A stretch of 64,000 nucleotides of DNA from Poriferisodalis sp965208485 (GTDB lineage Bacteria > Actinomycetota > Acidimicrobiia > Acidimicrobiales > Poriferisodalaceae), in contig NZ_OZ242344.1 in NCBI RefSeq assembly GCF_965208485.1, positions 3,906,001-3,970,000 on the forward strand, given 5' to 3'. The notes below the pieces were generated by a model, which was not told the DNA's origin, made no database searches, and was given only the letters and a program-made list of their open reading frames with translations. Below are positions 19,701-28,700 of this stretch, piece by piece; positions within the stretch are counted from its first letter, which is position 1; every line of letters begins with the position of its first letter. Both the position numbers and the translations under genes were made by a program.

Positions 19701-22500
19701 CAGTCTGGTGTACACGCTGGGAGGCTCCGGCGCCGCGGCGTTCGACATCGATGCGAGGTCGGGCCAGCTTCGTGTCGGGGACAGCGTTGAGCTGAACCAT
19801 GAGGCGAGGCCGTCGTACTCGGTGACGGTGACCGTCAATGATCCCGCCGGTGCGTCTGACACGCAGAGCGTGACGGTCACGGTGACCGATGTGGACGAGG
19901 CGCCGGTTGTCTCGGGTCCCTCGACGCTGGGGTATGCCGAGGGCCGGACGGACGCTGTGGCGACGTATGCCGCGGTGGATCCCGAGGGTGAGGATGTCGA
20001 GTGGTCCTTGACCGGTCGGGACAGCAGCAGTCTGGTCATTGACGCGGACTCGGGGGTTCTGGGCTTCAGCAGTCCGCCCGACTTCGACTCCGGATCGGGC
20101 GACAGCTACGAGGTGACGGTGCGGGCCTGCGACGGCGTGGCGAACGGCGTCGCTCTGTGCGGCACGCTCGACGTGCTTGTGAGGGTCACCGATGTCGACG
20201 AGCTGCCTCAGATGAGCGGACCGGCAGTGATTTCGTGGGAGGAGAACCGCGACGCGACGGTGGGCAGCTACAGCGCCGTCGACCCCGAGGGTGTGACCGT
20301 GACGTGGTCGCTGGCTGGGGCTGACCGGGATGATTTCGAGATCGACGAGGCCGGCGGCGCTCTCAGGTTCGCGGTTCCGCCCGATCACGAGAATCCCGTC
20401 GATGCGAACCGCGACAACGTCTACGCAGTCACCGTTCGTGCTTTCGACGGCGCCAGCCACGGCACGGTCGATGTGACGGTCACGGTGACCGATGTGGACG
20501 AGGCGCCGGTTGTCTCGGGTCCCTCGACGCTGGGGTATGCCGAGGGCCGGACGGACGCTGTGGCGACGTATGCCGCGGTGGATCCCGAGGGTGAGGATGT
20601 CGAGTGGTCCTTGACCGGTCGGGACAGCAGCAGTCTGGTCATTGACGCGGACTCGGGGGTTCTGGGCTTCAGCAGTCCGCCCGACTTCGACTCCGGATCG
20701 GGCGACAGCTACGAGGTGACGGTGCGGGCCTGCGACGGCGTGGCGAACGGCGTCGCTCTGTGCGGCACGCTCGACGTGCTTGTGAGGGTCACCGATGTCG
20801 ACGAGCTGCCTCAGATGAGCGGACCGGCAGTGATTTCGTGGGAGGAGAACCGCGACGCGACGGTGGGCAGCTACAGCGCCGTCGACCCCGAGGGTGTGAC
20901 CGTGACGTGGTCGCTGGCTGGGGCTGACCGGGATGATTTCGAGATCGACGAGGCCGGCGGCGCTCTCAGGTTCGCGGTTCCGCCCGATCACGAGAATCCC
21001 GTCGATGCGAACCGCGACAACGTCTACGCAGTCACCGTTCGTGCTTTCGACGGCGCCAGCCACGGCACGGTCGATGTGACGGTCACGGTGACCGATGTGG
21101 ACGAGCAGGGCGTTCTCGAATTGTCGAACGACCGGCCGGGTGTGGGCACGGCTGTGTCCGCTGTCCTGCGTGAACCCGATCGCGGCGTGACCGCCGTGCA
21201 ATGGGCATGGGAACGCGCGAGCGATCCGATGAGCGCCAACGCATGGACCGTGATCGACGGTGCGAGCGGATCCAGCTACCGGCCGGTCGAAGCGGATCTC
21301 GGCTTCTGGCTGCGAGTCACGGCGACCTACAAGGACCGGTTCAGCCCGGCAGATCCGGCGCCGGCAGACAAGACGCTGCGCATCGAGACCGCGGGTCCGG
21401 TGCAGCTCGTTGCGGATCCCGTCCCCCCGCCCCGTCCGACGACGACGCCAGTCGTCACGGGCGGTGGTGGTGGTTCTGGTGGTGGTTCTGGTGGCGGCGG
21501 TGGTGGTGGTTCTGGTGGTGGTGGTGGTTTGGATGTGGGTGTTGGGGTGTTTGTGTTGGCGAATGGGTGGTCGTCGGCTGATGTGGGTGTGGCGTCGGTG
21601 TTGGCGGCTCGGCTTGATGGCGGGGTGGTGGCTTATACGGCGGGTGATGTGCTGTCGGCTGGGACGGCGGTGTTGTTGGGTGATGTGTTGCCGGCTGAGG
21701 TGTTGATTGTGGGGGGCACGGCGGCGGTGTCGCGTGATGTGCGTTCTGGGGTTCGTGGGGTGTCGCCGGGTTCGGGTGTGGAGCGTGTGATGGGGGCGGG
21801 CCGCGCGGAGACGGCGGCGGCTGCGGCGCGGCGTGTGCTGGGGGATGCGTCGGGTGTGGGGGGGGTGACGGTGGTGTTGGCGAATGGGTGGTCGTCGTCT
21901 GATGTGGGTGTGGCGGCGGCGTTGGCGGCGCGCACGCCGCGTTCGGCGGTGCTGTACACGCAGCGGGGTTGGCTGCCTGAGGCGTCGGCTGGTGTGCTGC
22001 GCGGTTATGGCGTGTCGCGGGTGGTTGTGGTCGGCGGGTCGGCGGCGGTCGGCGTTGTCGTGGAGGGGCAGGTCGCGGCGGCTGCGGGCGGAGCGCTGGT
22101 GTCGCGTTTGACGGGGGCGGATCGTGTGGAGACGGCGGCGGCTGCGGCGCGGCGTGTGCTGGGCGATCCTGGTGCGGCGGGGGGGGTGACGGTGGTGGTG
22201 GCGAATGGGTGGTCGCCGCCTGATGTGGGTGTGGCGGCGGCGTTCGCGGCTGCGACGGGCGGTGCTGCGGTCGCGTACACGTCGCCGGGTTCGCTGCCTG
22301 AGGCGACGGCGGCGCTGATTCGCGATTATCGGCCTGCTCGGGTGGTGGTGGTCGGCGGTCGCGCGGCGGTGGCTGATGCTGTGCGCGCCGAGATCGCGGG
22401 TCTTGTGCCTGCCGGGGCTGAGGTGCGCCGCGTCACTGGCAGCACTCGTATCGACACCGCCGCGCGGGCGGCCCGCACTGTCCTGCGCGAGCGCGGCTGA
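13711..22500 (+). CDS. Giant kexin-like serine protease fused to cadherin repeats and CWB2 anchor
   Basis: 2929 residues from GTG 13711, overlapping the previous stop (GTGA). Order: signal peptide; FN3 domain (about 44-147); three prepeptidase-C-terminal-like (PPC) beta domains (about 148-500); S8 protease (about 510-870) beginning DPLFGCQWYLSNVGQ as in proprotein convertases, with triad D568 (VVDDGG), H601 (GAHGTLVAG), S783 (GGTSAATP) and oxyanion N701 (AAGN); P/Homo-B domain (about 873-995, LRIELESPSG, WTLRVVD); second FN3 (about 998-1104); cadherin-like repeats (about 1105-2465); Ig-like module; Gly/Ser-rich linker (about 2584-2607); three CWB2 repeats. The triad is intact, so an active wall-attached endoprotease is likely. 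It has no recognisable own prodomain; the gene before it may provide one. Substrate unknown. Confidence 0.9.
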   Translation: MTVPVSRFRCRPGKAALAVCLLVAALQAPIFDERLASAQTTPAAPTITGIASGDQALTVAWNHPSGVVVADVTAYDLRLIDTTASAQDKADPDKWVFIDDAWTEGSLLAIVTSLVNETTYDVQVRAVTSSEGTWSAVSTGTPRDPGSSASSATALVGGLPVRGVLDAVSDRDTFSFQISGPSEYYFLTSGTTDTQAILYDSNGARLHEDVDGGTNNYGELNADVSLTGNPHNFEMDGRLLTSGTYYLEVSGYGGNTGTYILHWATAVDTTGFDTASDLALNSSVQAVMHNTGFGRLGSGDVDYFKLELSATTTITVRASGFVSDTYGILYGGDGSVIAESNDANLVPSRHQFALREELSPGIYYISVRPLDGSGYGLYTLDVYESPEPGGSRSAAQSVGFGKAAGGTISAASESDYFRFELSEAAYVELVGSSDEFVIDATLQNNVGAEVDTGVQKYDIAAEIFGSSIIAFFGTLNAGTYYLKVEAEDGVAVGDYMVLLRLREYTDYQTNKCTMARSSAVSGIADPLFGCQWYLSNVGQFGGTSGEDINLGSVWDTYKGDGVNVVVVDDGGDYFHEDLAANVDTTRNHSYNEANDVFAGAHGTLVAGVLAARDNGVGVRGVAPRVTFGFFDMLSAERVELSNEADAMTRNRVTTSVSNNSWGPLDNPLASRSHQLWERAIETGLSEGAGGHGVVYVWAAGNGRLDGDWSSLDEYANYYGVIAACAVNNDGEQNRFTESGPNLWVCAPSGDTTPKAGIPFRLPSDTELATTGVYSRYESVGGTSAATPIVAGTAALLRDVDSTLSWRDVKLILAASARKNDAADTGWETGASKRGAAGDYSFNHKYGFGVVDVSTAVALAESWTKVPKMRTAVAEDGTSRSVAGTNGSIVSTVSLGGDVDFVEAVEVNIDFAAPEFRDLRIELESPSGAVSVLSTDASECQVRIGGCPLTGVFRFGSARHLGEDPRGTWTLRVVDQIVGGVANTVKSWELRVYGHRRSPEAPGLSYVLPGSGSLTVAWTAPTNPGTLAITGYEVRHIDSSAADKSDAEWSVIPATSVGNANTRMHTISGLTAGSRRDVQVRAVTDDTALPGDWTVTGRGTPVASGTVNSEPFFVDGEQTVRQVVENTGTGAMVGAPVAAQDYESLTASEPLTYSLTGPDAGSFALDASTGQLTTQFDPDFESVSQKKSYSVTVSVTDSKDDSGAADPKVDDMIVVTIDIVDEDEPPRVLHNCETPPSTRCYVLTGAHEVTFSENGTGLIDRYAINDPDSSGVDFHLVGDDIDLFDFELDPVSRATYALSFIDIPDFESPADSDGDNVYEVGLRAFDGTTATIREIEITVSDVDEPPTLTGDSMATVAENRSNTRLVFTAVDPEGDSIVWSVSGADGDDFVITAGLLHFASVPDFENPSDANRDNRYWVDVVASDGVNEDVKAVLVVVTDVSEEAVISGPSVRNFVENGVGAVGDYEANDPEEGEAVVWSLAGADASFFVIDSSGVLRFVSPPDREAARGNVYMVSVQASDRKDVNGDAVSSGVPDVDDVFDVTVTVTNVNEPPSVASGPVAAEVVEGHSGAVASFAAADPEGDSIVWSVSGTDSDDFAVVGGVLTFVSVPDFESPGDANRDNSYVVTVVASDGSLSASRQITVTVTDVSEEAVISGPSVRNFVENGVGAVGDYEANDPEEGEAVVWSLAGADASFFVIDSSGVLRFVSPPDREAARGNVYMVSVQASDRKDVNGDAVSSGVPDVDDVFDVTVTVTNVNEPPTLTGGSMATVAENRFNTGLVFTAVDPEGDSIVWSVSGADGDDFVISAGGLLHFASAPDFESPGDANRDNSYVVTVVASDGSLSASRQITVTVTNESETGSLSFSSVQPQIDTPFTATLIDPDGGVTGTTWVWERSPDGSTNWSVIGGASGRSYTPVTGDENHYLRATATYRDRQGGTTLQTVRAVSQSAVRANPNANNAPEFPGSGTIARSVPENSPAGSAVGAPVAATDADAADAASLVYTLGGSGAAAFDIDARSGQLRVGDSVELNHEARPSYSVTVTVNDPAGASDTQSVTVTVTDVDEAPVVSGPSTLGYAEGRTDAVATYAAVDPEGEDVEWSLTGRDSSSLVIDADSGVLGFSSPPDFDSGSGDSYEVTVRACDGVANGVALCGTLDVLVRVTDVDELPQMSGPAVISWEENRDATVGSYSAVDPEGVTVTWSLAGADRDDFEIDEAGGALRFAVPPDHENPVDANRDNVYAVTVRAFDGASHGTVDVTVTVTDVDEAPVVSGPSTLGYAEGRTDAVATYAAVDPEGEDVEWSLTGRDSSSLVIDADSGVLGFSSPPDFDSGSGDSYEVTVRACDGVANGVALCGTLDVLVRVTDVDELPQMSGPAVISWEENRDATVGSYSAVDPEGVTVTWSLAGADRDDFEIDEAGGALRFAVPPDHENPVDANRDNVYAVTVRAFDGASHGTVDVTVTVTDVDEQGVLELSNDRPGVGTAVSAVLREPDRGVTAVQWAWERASDPMSANAWTVIDGASGSSYRPVEADLGFWLRVTATYKDRFSPADPAPADKTLRIETAGPVQLVADPVPPPRPTTTPVVTGGGGGSGGGSGGGGGGGSGGGGGLDVGVGVFVLANGWSSADVGVASVLAARLDGGVVAYTAGDVLSAGTAVLLGDVLPAEVLIVGGTAAVSRDVRSGVRGVSPGSGVERVMGAGRAETAAAAARRVLGDASGVGGVTVVLANGWSSSDVGVAAALAARTPRSAVLYTQRGWLPEASAGVLRGYGVSRVVVVGGSAAVGVVVEGQVAAAAGGALVSRLTGADRVETAAAAARRVLGDPGAAGGVTVVVANGWSPPDVGVAAAFAAATGGAAVAYTSPGSLPEATAALIRDYRPARVVVVGGRAAVADAVRAEIAGLVPAGAEVRRVTGSTRIDTAARAARTVLRERG
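18016..18990 (+). repeat. Near-identical 350-bp blocks 624 bp apart
   Basis: The block starting GTGACTGATGTGAGCGAG at 18016 recurs at 18640. Both copies run about 350 bp with almost no differences and encode the same cadherin-like module (VSEEAVISGPSVRNFVENG). The spacing of 208 codons equals two modules of about 104 residues. Confidence 0.85.
19882..21087 (+). repeat. Exact-looking 603-bp tandem duplication
   Basis: A 603-bp unit (201 codons, two cadherin-like modules) at 19882-20484 is repeated at 20485-21087; I found no difference between the copies by eye. The start of a third copy (GTGACCGATGTGGACGAG) follows at 21088 and then diverges. It indicates very recent duplication. Confidence 0.85.
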
Positions 22501-22660
22501 CGCCGCGGCGGCCGGCGGTGTCCTGAGCCGGGGCCTGCTGTTGGGGCGGGGGGCTGCTGGTCTGCTCGGTTCCGGGCTTGTCTGCGATGCTCCGGCCTGC
22601 GGCTTTGTGTCTGTGGGTCGGCTGTTTCGGCAGTCGCTCAGCCGACTCCGATCCCTCTTC

Positions 22661-22704
22661 CCTCGGATGGGTCCTGTGCAGGCCTCGGATGGGTCCTGTG
22701 CAGG
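22661..22704 (+). repeat. Perfect 22-bp tandem repeat in a promoter region
   Basis: Two identical 22-bp units (CCTCGGATGGGTCC plus TGTGCAGG) abut at 22661-22682 and 22683-22704, about 90 bp before the next giant gene. A TANNNT-type -10 candidate (TAGCGT, 22733-22738) lies just downstream. The repeat could be a regulator site or simply a slippage product. Confidence 0.6.
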
Positions 22705-22778
22705 CTTTCCTGTTCGGCTGGGCGCTGCGGTGTAGCGTTCCCGGGAGAGTCGGGCGGTCTTCCCGAGAGGAGTCGGAC

Positions 22779-22796
22779 ATGGCGGGTCGGACATGA
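22779..22796 (+). CDS. Five-codon leader ORF overlapping the start of the giant gene
   Basis: ATG 22779 has the better-placed ribosome site (GAGAGG, 22765-22770, 8 nt upstream) and encodes M-A-G-R-T before a TGA at 22794-22796. That stop overlaps the ATG at 22793 of the 2516-residue protein (ATGA). Ribosomes would terminate on the main start codon, so the main gene is probably translated by reinitiation. A simple alternative is that the ribosome site serves 22793 directly at a long distance. Confidence 0.45.
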   Translation: MAGRT

Positions 22797-25700
22797 CGGG
22801 GCGGGCGGCTGGCGGCATCGGGGCGGCGGTTCGGGGGCGCGGCGGTTCGGGGCCGGGCGTGTGTGTGCGCGTGTTGGCGGCTGTGGTGTGCGCGGCTGCG
22901 GTGTTGGCGGTCGTGCCGGCGGCGCCGAGCGGGGCGGTGACCGATGCGAACAATCTCGATTTCGAGCTCGCGGCGCGGAACGCGACTCCGTCGGGCATCT
23001 GGTCCGACGGGGCGACGATGTATGTCGCGGATGTGTACACGCCGCGGGTCTTCGCGTACTCGATGGACACCAAGGCGAGGGACGTGTCCAAGGAGTTCGC
23101 TTTGGGCTCTGATTTCACGGCGAACGGCCTGTGGTCCGACGGGACGACGATGTACGTCACGAACCACACCGATGAGAGGGTCGAGGCGTACGGTCTGGAC
23201 GGGACGCGGAACACTGCCGGCGACTTCGGCGTGGACTCGTCGTTCCCGTGGGGAATGTGGTCCGACGGCACGACTGCCTGGGTGGCCGATCAGTCGTCCG
23301 GGTCGTCGACGTGGCTGCGCTCGTACGATCTCGCGACGGGCGCGGCCGGTTCGGTCACCTATGGGAGGGGCGATTTCGGCTTCGGCGACGGGGGCAGCAC
23401 CACTTGGGTCTATGACCTCTGGGGCGACACGGCTTCGCGGACGCTGTGGGTGCTGGCATGGCGTGAGGCCATCAGTTCTTGGGGCATCTGGGCTTATGAC
23501 CTGTCGACGCTGGGCTCGTCCGCTTTGGAGCGGAAGGAGCTCTTGGACGTCGGCGTGCTGCCGCAGACCGTATGGGACGCGGATTACGATGTCTGGGGTT
23601 CCTTGCGGGGCATCTGGTCTGACGGCGCCACGATGTGGGTGGCCGCGGGTTCGAGGCTCGAGGCCTATGTGCTGCCTCGTGCTCCCGCCGTCCCGGCGAA
23701 CCTCGCGGCCGCCGAGAGCGACGGTCGCCTCGATGTGAGCTGGGATGCGGTGCCGGCCGCGGATGTCGGCTCCAGCGCGGTGACGGCTTATGAGATGCGC
23801 TATCGCAGGGACGGGTCGGTGGAGTGGACTGATGTCCGTCGTGCCAGCCGCCTGTCCACGAGCCAGACGCTGCGCCTGGCGAACGACATCTCGCACCAGG
23901 TGCAGGTGCGCGCGGTCAACCGGGAGACGACCAGCGGTTGGGCGGAGGTGACGGGCACGCCCGCGGACGACATCGCCGACGGCGCGCCGGGCCCGCCGAG
24001 GAATCTGGCGGTGACGCGGACCGGCAGCGGCGCCGTGCTGGCTTGGGATGCGCCCGACGCGGTGGTCGGGGCGGACGCGCCGACGGGCTATGCGGTGCGC
24101 TACCGCGATTCTCAGCTGGCCGGGTCGGAGTGGGCCGAGAGCATGGTGTCTGGCACGTCGGCGACGCTGGAGGGCTTGCTGCGGCTGGCGCCGTACGACT
24201 TCGCGGTCCGCGCTGTCAACGCCGCCGGCGCGGGCAGGTCGGCTGTGGCGAGCACGGGCGCTGTGGACCTGTCGGGTCTGGGCATCGGCGAGGTGGGCGG
24301 GATGTGGGCCGACACGTCGGCTTCGACGCTGTGGGTCGCTCCGAAGGGACGCCCTCATGTCGGCGTCAGGTGGGTGTACGCGTTCGACTCGACCACCGGC
24401 GCGCGCAAGGAGAGCGCCGATCTCGACCTCGGGACCATCGGCACGGGGGTGATACCGGGGAGCATTCACCTCACTCATGTCCCCAGGCACGGCGTCGGGG
24501 GGCTGTGGTCTGATGGGACCGATCTGTGGGTGGTCGTCGAGAACAGGGCGACTCCTTTCAGCCTGTCCGCCCGCAGCGGTGACCGCAACAGGGCCTTCAG
24601 CGTGGGGGACGGCGACTCGGTGCTGCGCGGCGCGTGGTCCGACGGGGAGACGTTCTGGGTCTACGACGACGCCAGCCGCAGGATTCGGGCGTATCGCATG
24701 TCGAACGGCACCCGCCGCAGCGACAGGGACATCGGCGTCGTCGATGTCGACTCGGCGGGCGTCTGGTCCGACGGCACCACGATGTGGGTGTACGAGATCG
24801 CTTCGGGCAGGCTGGCGGCTTACGACCTCGAGTCCGGCGAGCGCGTCAGCGCGCTGGATGCAGAGGTCCCGGCGAACGCGCGCGGCAATGCCGAGGCGTT
24901 CGCGGTGCGCAGCGCGCTGTGGTCCGACGGGGAGACCGCTGTGGTGGTCGACGGCGGCACGCTGCTCTCGCAGCGGCTCGCGCGGCGCCCCGCGCGGCCC
25001 GGCGACCCGGCGGTGACCGCGGGCGACGCCGAGCTGGAAGTGGCTTGGGCCGCTCCCGCGTCCGGTTTCGCGGGCCGGTACGAGCTGGAGTACCGCGACA
25101 ACTCTGCTGCGGCGGCTGAGTGGACCGCGGTGACCCGCTCTGACGGCGCGCTGCTGAGCGAGACCGTCACCGGGCTGGACAACGGCGGCAACTACGAGGT
25201 TCGGGTGAGGGCTGTCGACGGCGACGGGCTGGCGGGCCCGTGGTCGCCTGTTCCGGGGCTGGTGCCGGTCGAGGGCTCGCCCGCGGCGCCGGGCTCGCCC
25301 GCGGCGCCGGCGAACATCTCAGCGGCGGGCGATGCTGAGCTGTTCGAGGAGGACCCGGACGAGGATCCCGCGGATCCGGTCCTGGAGGACCGCGCCATCA
25401 GCGTGGAATGGGACGCGGTTGCGGGGGCGGTGTCCTATGAGCTGCGCTACAGGACCCGCGACGGCGACCGCCGCGGTGCGTGGGCCGCCCAGACGGTGGC
25501 CGACGGCGCGACGTCGGCGCGTCTGACGCGGCTCGAGGCGGGCCGGCTCTATGACGTGCATGTGAGAGCCGTCGATTCCAGCGCCCGCCAGGGCAGGTGG
25601 GCTGTCACGGCGAGCTATGCGGGGGACGGCTTCTACAACTTGGCTGCTGAGGACCTCGGGGCGGCGCAGACGTCGCCGCAGGGCATCTGGAGCGACGGCG

Positions 25701-28700
25701 CCACGATGTGGGTTCTCGACGTCGAGTTCCCGCTTGTCATCAGGGCTTTCGACATGGCGACCAAGCTGCGCGACCCGGACAAGGACATCGGCGACACCGG
25801 CACGTGGGCGCCGAGCAGCGGCCTGTGGGGCGACGAGGACAACCTGTACGTGGCGGAGCCGGCCACCTGGTACTTCGGCGAGTCGGGGATCGGCATCCGG
25901 GTGATCGACCGCGAGACCCACGCGCTGGTGAAGCACGTGCTGTCGCCGCGCTGGGTCAGGTCGGCGGATCTGACCGAGCCCGGCGCGCACCTCGCGCTTC
26001 CCGGCTCGCCGCTGAGGGTCAGTGTCAACCATCAGCCGTGGGGCGTGTGGGGCGACGGGACCGACATCTACGTCAACGACACGGACTTCAGGGAGATCTT
26101 CGCCTACCGCCTGGCGGAGGGAACCGGGACCGACGTCGGGACGAACGTGCTTCCCGGGCTGATCAGCGAGGCCGCGGATCCGGATCCTCGGGAGTTCTTC
26201 TGGCTTCGGGATCCCGAGGCGCGGCTCGACCCGCTGCGCAGCGTGCAGCAGCCGCGGGGGATGTGGTCCGACGGCGCCACGATGTGGGTGGCCGGCGCGT
26301 CGGCGGACCGCGTGTACGCGTTCAACCTCGCCACCCGGCAGCGCGACGTGCTGCGCGACGTGCTGCTGCCTGAGGTGGGCATGGATATCAGGGGACTGTG
26401 GGGCGACACGGCTTCACGTCTGCTGTACATGCTCGACGCGGGTGTTGCTGGGCCGCGGATCGTGACTTCGGTCCTGTCTGAGCCTCCTGATGAGGTCACG
26501 AACGCTGATGCTGAGCCGGGCGACACGACGGCGACGGTGCGGTGGTCGCCCCCAAGTGACGTCGGCAGCAGCGACGTGCGTTTGTACGAGATGACGATCT
26601 CAGAGTCCGAGAGCGAGGAGAGCGACTCCGAGAACACGTTGGTGCAGAGGAGTCGCACCGAGACGCTGACAGTGCTGCCGGACAACGGCAACCCAGATGA
26701 CGCACACCGCAGGCGCATCGTGCCTCGCAACGATCCCGGGACGGTGGACCGCGAGGACCCGGATTCCACGTCTGAGGTGCTGACGGGCCTGGTGAACGGG
26801 CAGGAGTACACGGTCACGATCCGTCCTCGCAACGAGCAGACGTTCGGCGAGCCGACGACGGTGACGGTGACGCCATTGGGTCCTGCGTCCGCGCCGCTGT
26901 CGCTGGCTGCTGCTGCGGGGGCGTCGGGCGAGCTGAAGCTGGCGTGGCGCGAGCCGGCCGACGACGGAGGCTCGCCCATCACCGGCTACGAGGTCGAGCA
27001 CCGCGCCGCAGCCGCGCCGCCGGGGCCTTGGATCCCCGTGTCGCGCACGGACCCTGCTGCGCTGGAGGAGACCATCTCGGGGCTGCCGAACGGCGTGTCC
27101 CATGAGGTGCGGGTGCGCGCGGTGAACGGCTCGGGCGAGGACGGCGCGTGGGCGTCGGGCGCCGCGACGCCGCTGGACCGGCCGTCGGCGCCGAGGTCGG
27201 TGGCCGCGGCGCGCGGCGCCGGCGGGGAGCTGAGCGTGAGCTGGCAGCCGCCGTCTCATGAGGGCGCCGGCGGGGTGCTGGACTACGACGTGCGCTACCG
27301 GGCGGCCGACGACGAGGACGCTGCGTGGGCGTCGGGCGGCGAGGGCGCCGCGTCGCCGCACACTGTGGGCGGGCTGGTGAACGGCAGGTCCTATGAGGTG
27401 TCGGTGTCGGCCCGCAACGCTGCGGGCGCCGGTCCGTGGTCGGCTGCGGCGCCGGGGACGCCGGCCACGGTGCCGGGGCGGCCCAGCGGCCTGGAGGTGA
27501 GCTCTGGCGAGGCCCTGCTGGCGGTGCAGTGGAGCGCGCCCGCGGCGGACGGGGGCAGCGCGGTGCTGGGCTATGAGGTGAGCTGGCGCACCAGCAGCCC
27601 TCAGGGGTCGTGGCGCAGGCACAGCCGCGGCCCGGCCGCGGCGGGCGGCCAGGCGACGGTCCGGTCGCTGACCAACGGCACCGGCTACGACGTGTGCGTG
27701 CGGGCGTACAACGCGGTCGGCGACGGCGACTGCGCCGTGGGCAGCGGCACTCCCGCCTCGGCGCCCGACGCCCCGCTCGTGTCGTCGGTGACTCACGGCG
27801 ACCGGACGCTGGCGCTGGCGTGGGCCGAGCCCGCCGACAACGGCGCCGCGATCGAGGGCTACCGGGTCCGCTATCGGGTCGCGCGGCCGGTCGGCGGCTG
27901 GGTCGACGGCGGCGCCGCGGCGGCCGACACGTTCGCGTGGACGATCGACGGGCTGGCCAACGGGACCGCTTATGACGTGCAGGTGCAGGCCCGCAACGCG
28001 AACGGCCACGGCCCGCCCGGCCAAGACGTCGGCACCCCGTCGACTGTGCCGTCGCCGCCGAGGCTGGCCGACGTCGTCGGCGGCGACGGGAGCATCGAGG
28101 TGTCGTGGCAGCCGAGTCCCAGCGACGGCGGCGCCCCGATCACCGAGTACCGGGTCGCGTACCGCACCGCAGCGGCGCTGAACTGGACCGACCTGCCGCC
28201 GGTGGACGCGGCTGATCCGCTGCGCGTCGAGATCACCGGCGCCGACAACGGCGTCGACTATGTGGTGTGCGTCGCCGCGTCCAATATGAACGGCGGCAGC
28301 GAATGCGCGAACGCAAATGCCACCCCTGCGACGACACCCGGAGCGGTGGAGGAGCTCGCGGCCAGCCCAGGCAGCGCACGAGCGGCTGTCGCGTGGGATC
28401 CGCCGGGCGCCGACGGCGGCGCTGCGGTCACCGGCTATGACATCAGATACAGCTTCGGCAGCTCGAGCGCGGTACGCACCACCACGGTGAGCGCCCCCCC
28501 CGGCGGCGGCCGCGTCCAGACCGTCTTGAGCGGGCTGACCAACGAGGCGCGGTACAGCGTCGAGGTGCGCGCGGTGAACCGCGTCGGCGGCGGTCCGTGG
28601 AGCGTCGTGAGCGTCACCCCGCTCGCCCCGCCGGGCCGTGTGGGAGAACTCCAGATTGTTGCCACAGTGGCTGAGCTGGAGGTGCGGTGGCAGCCGCCAG

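Noticed and set aside
19621..23271. A 1216-codon - strand frame across two giant genes
   Set aside because: Spans the end of one real gene and the start of the next in antisense, with low-complexity Arg/His/Thr content; no family pattern.
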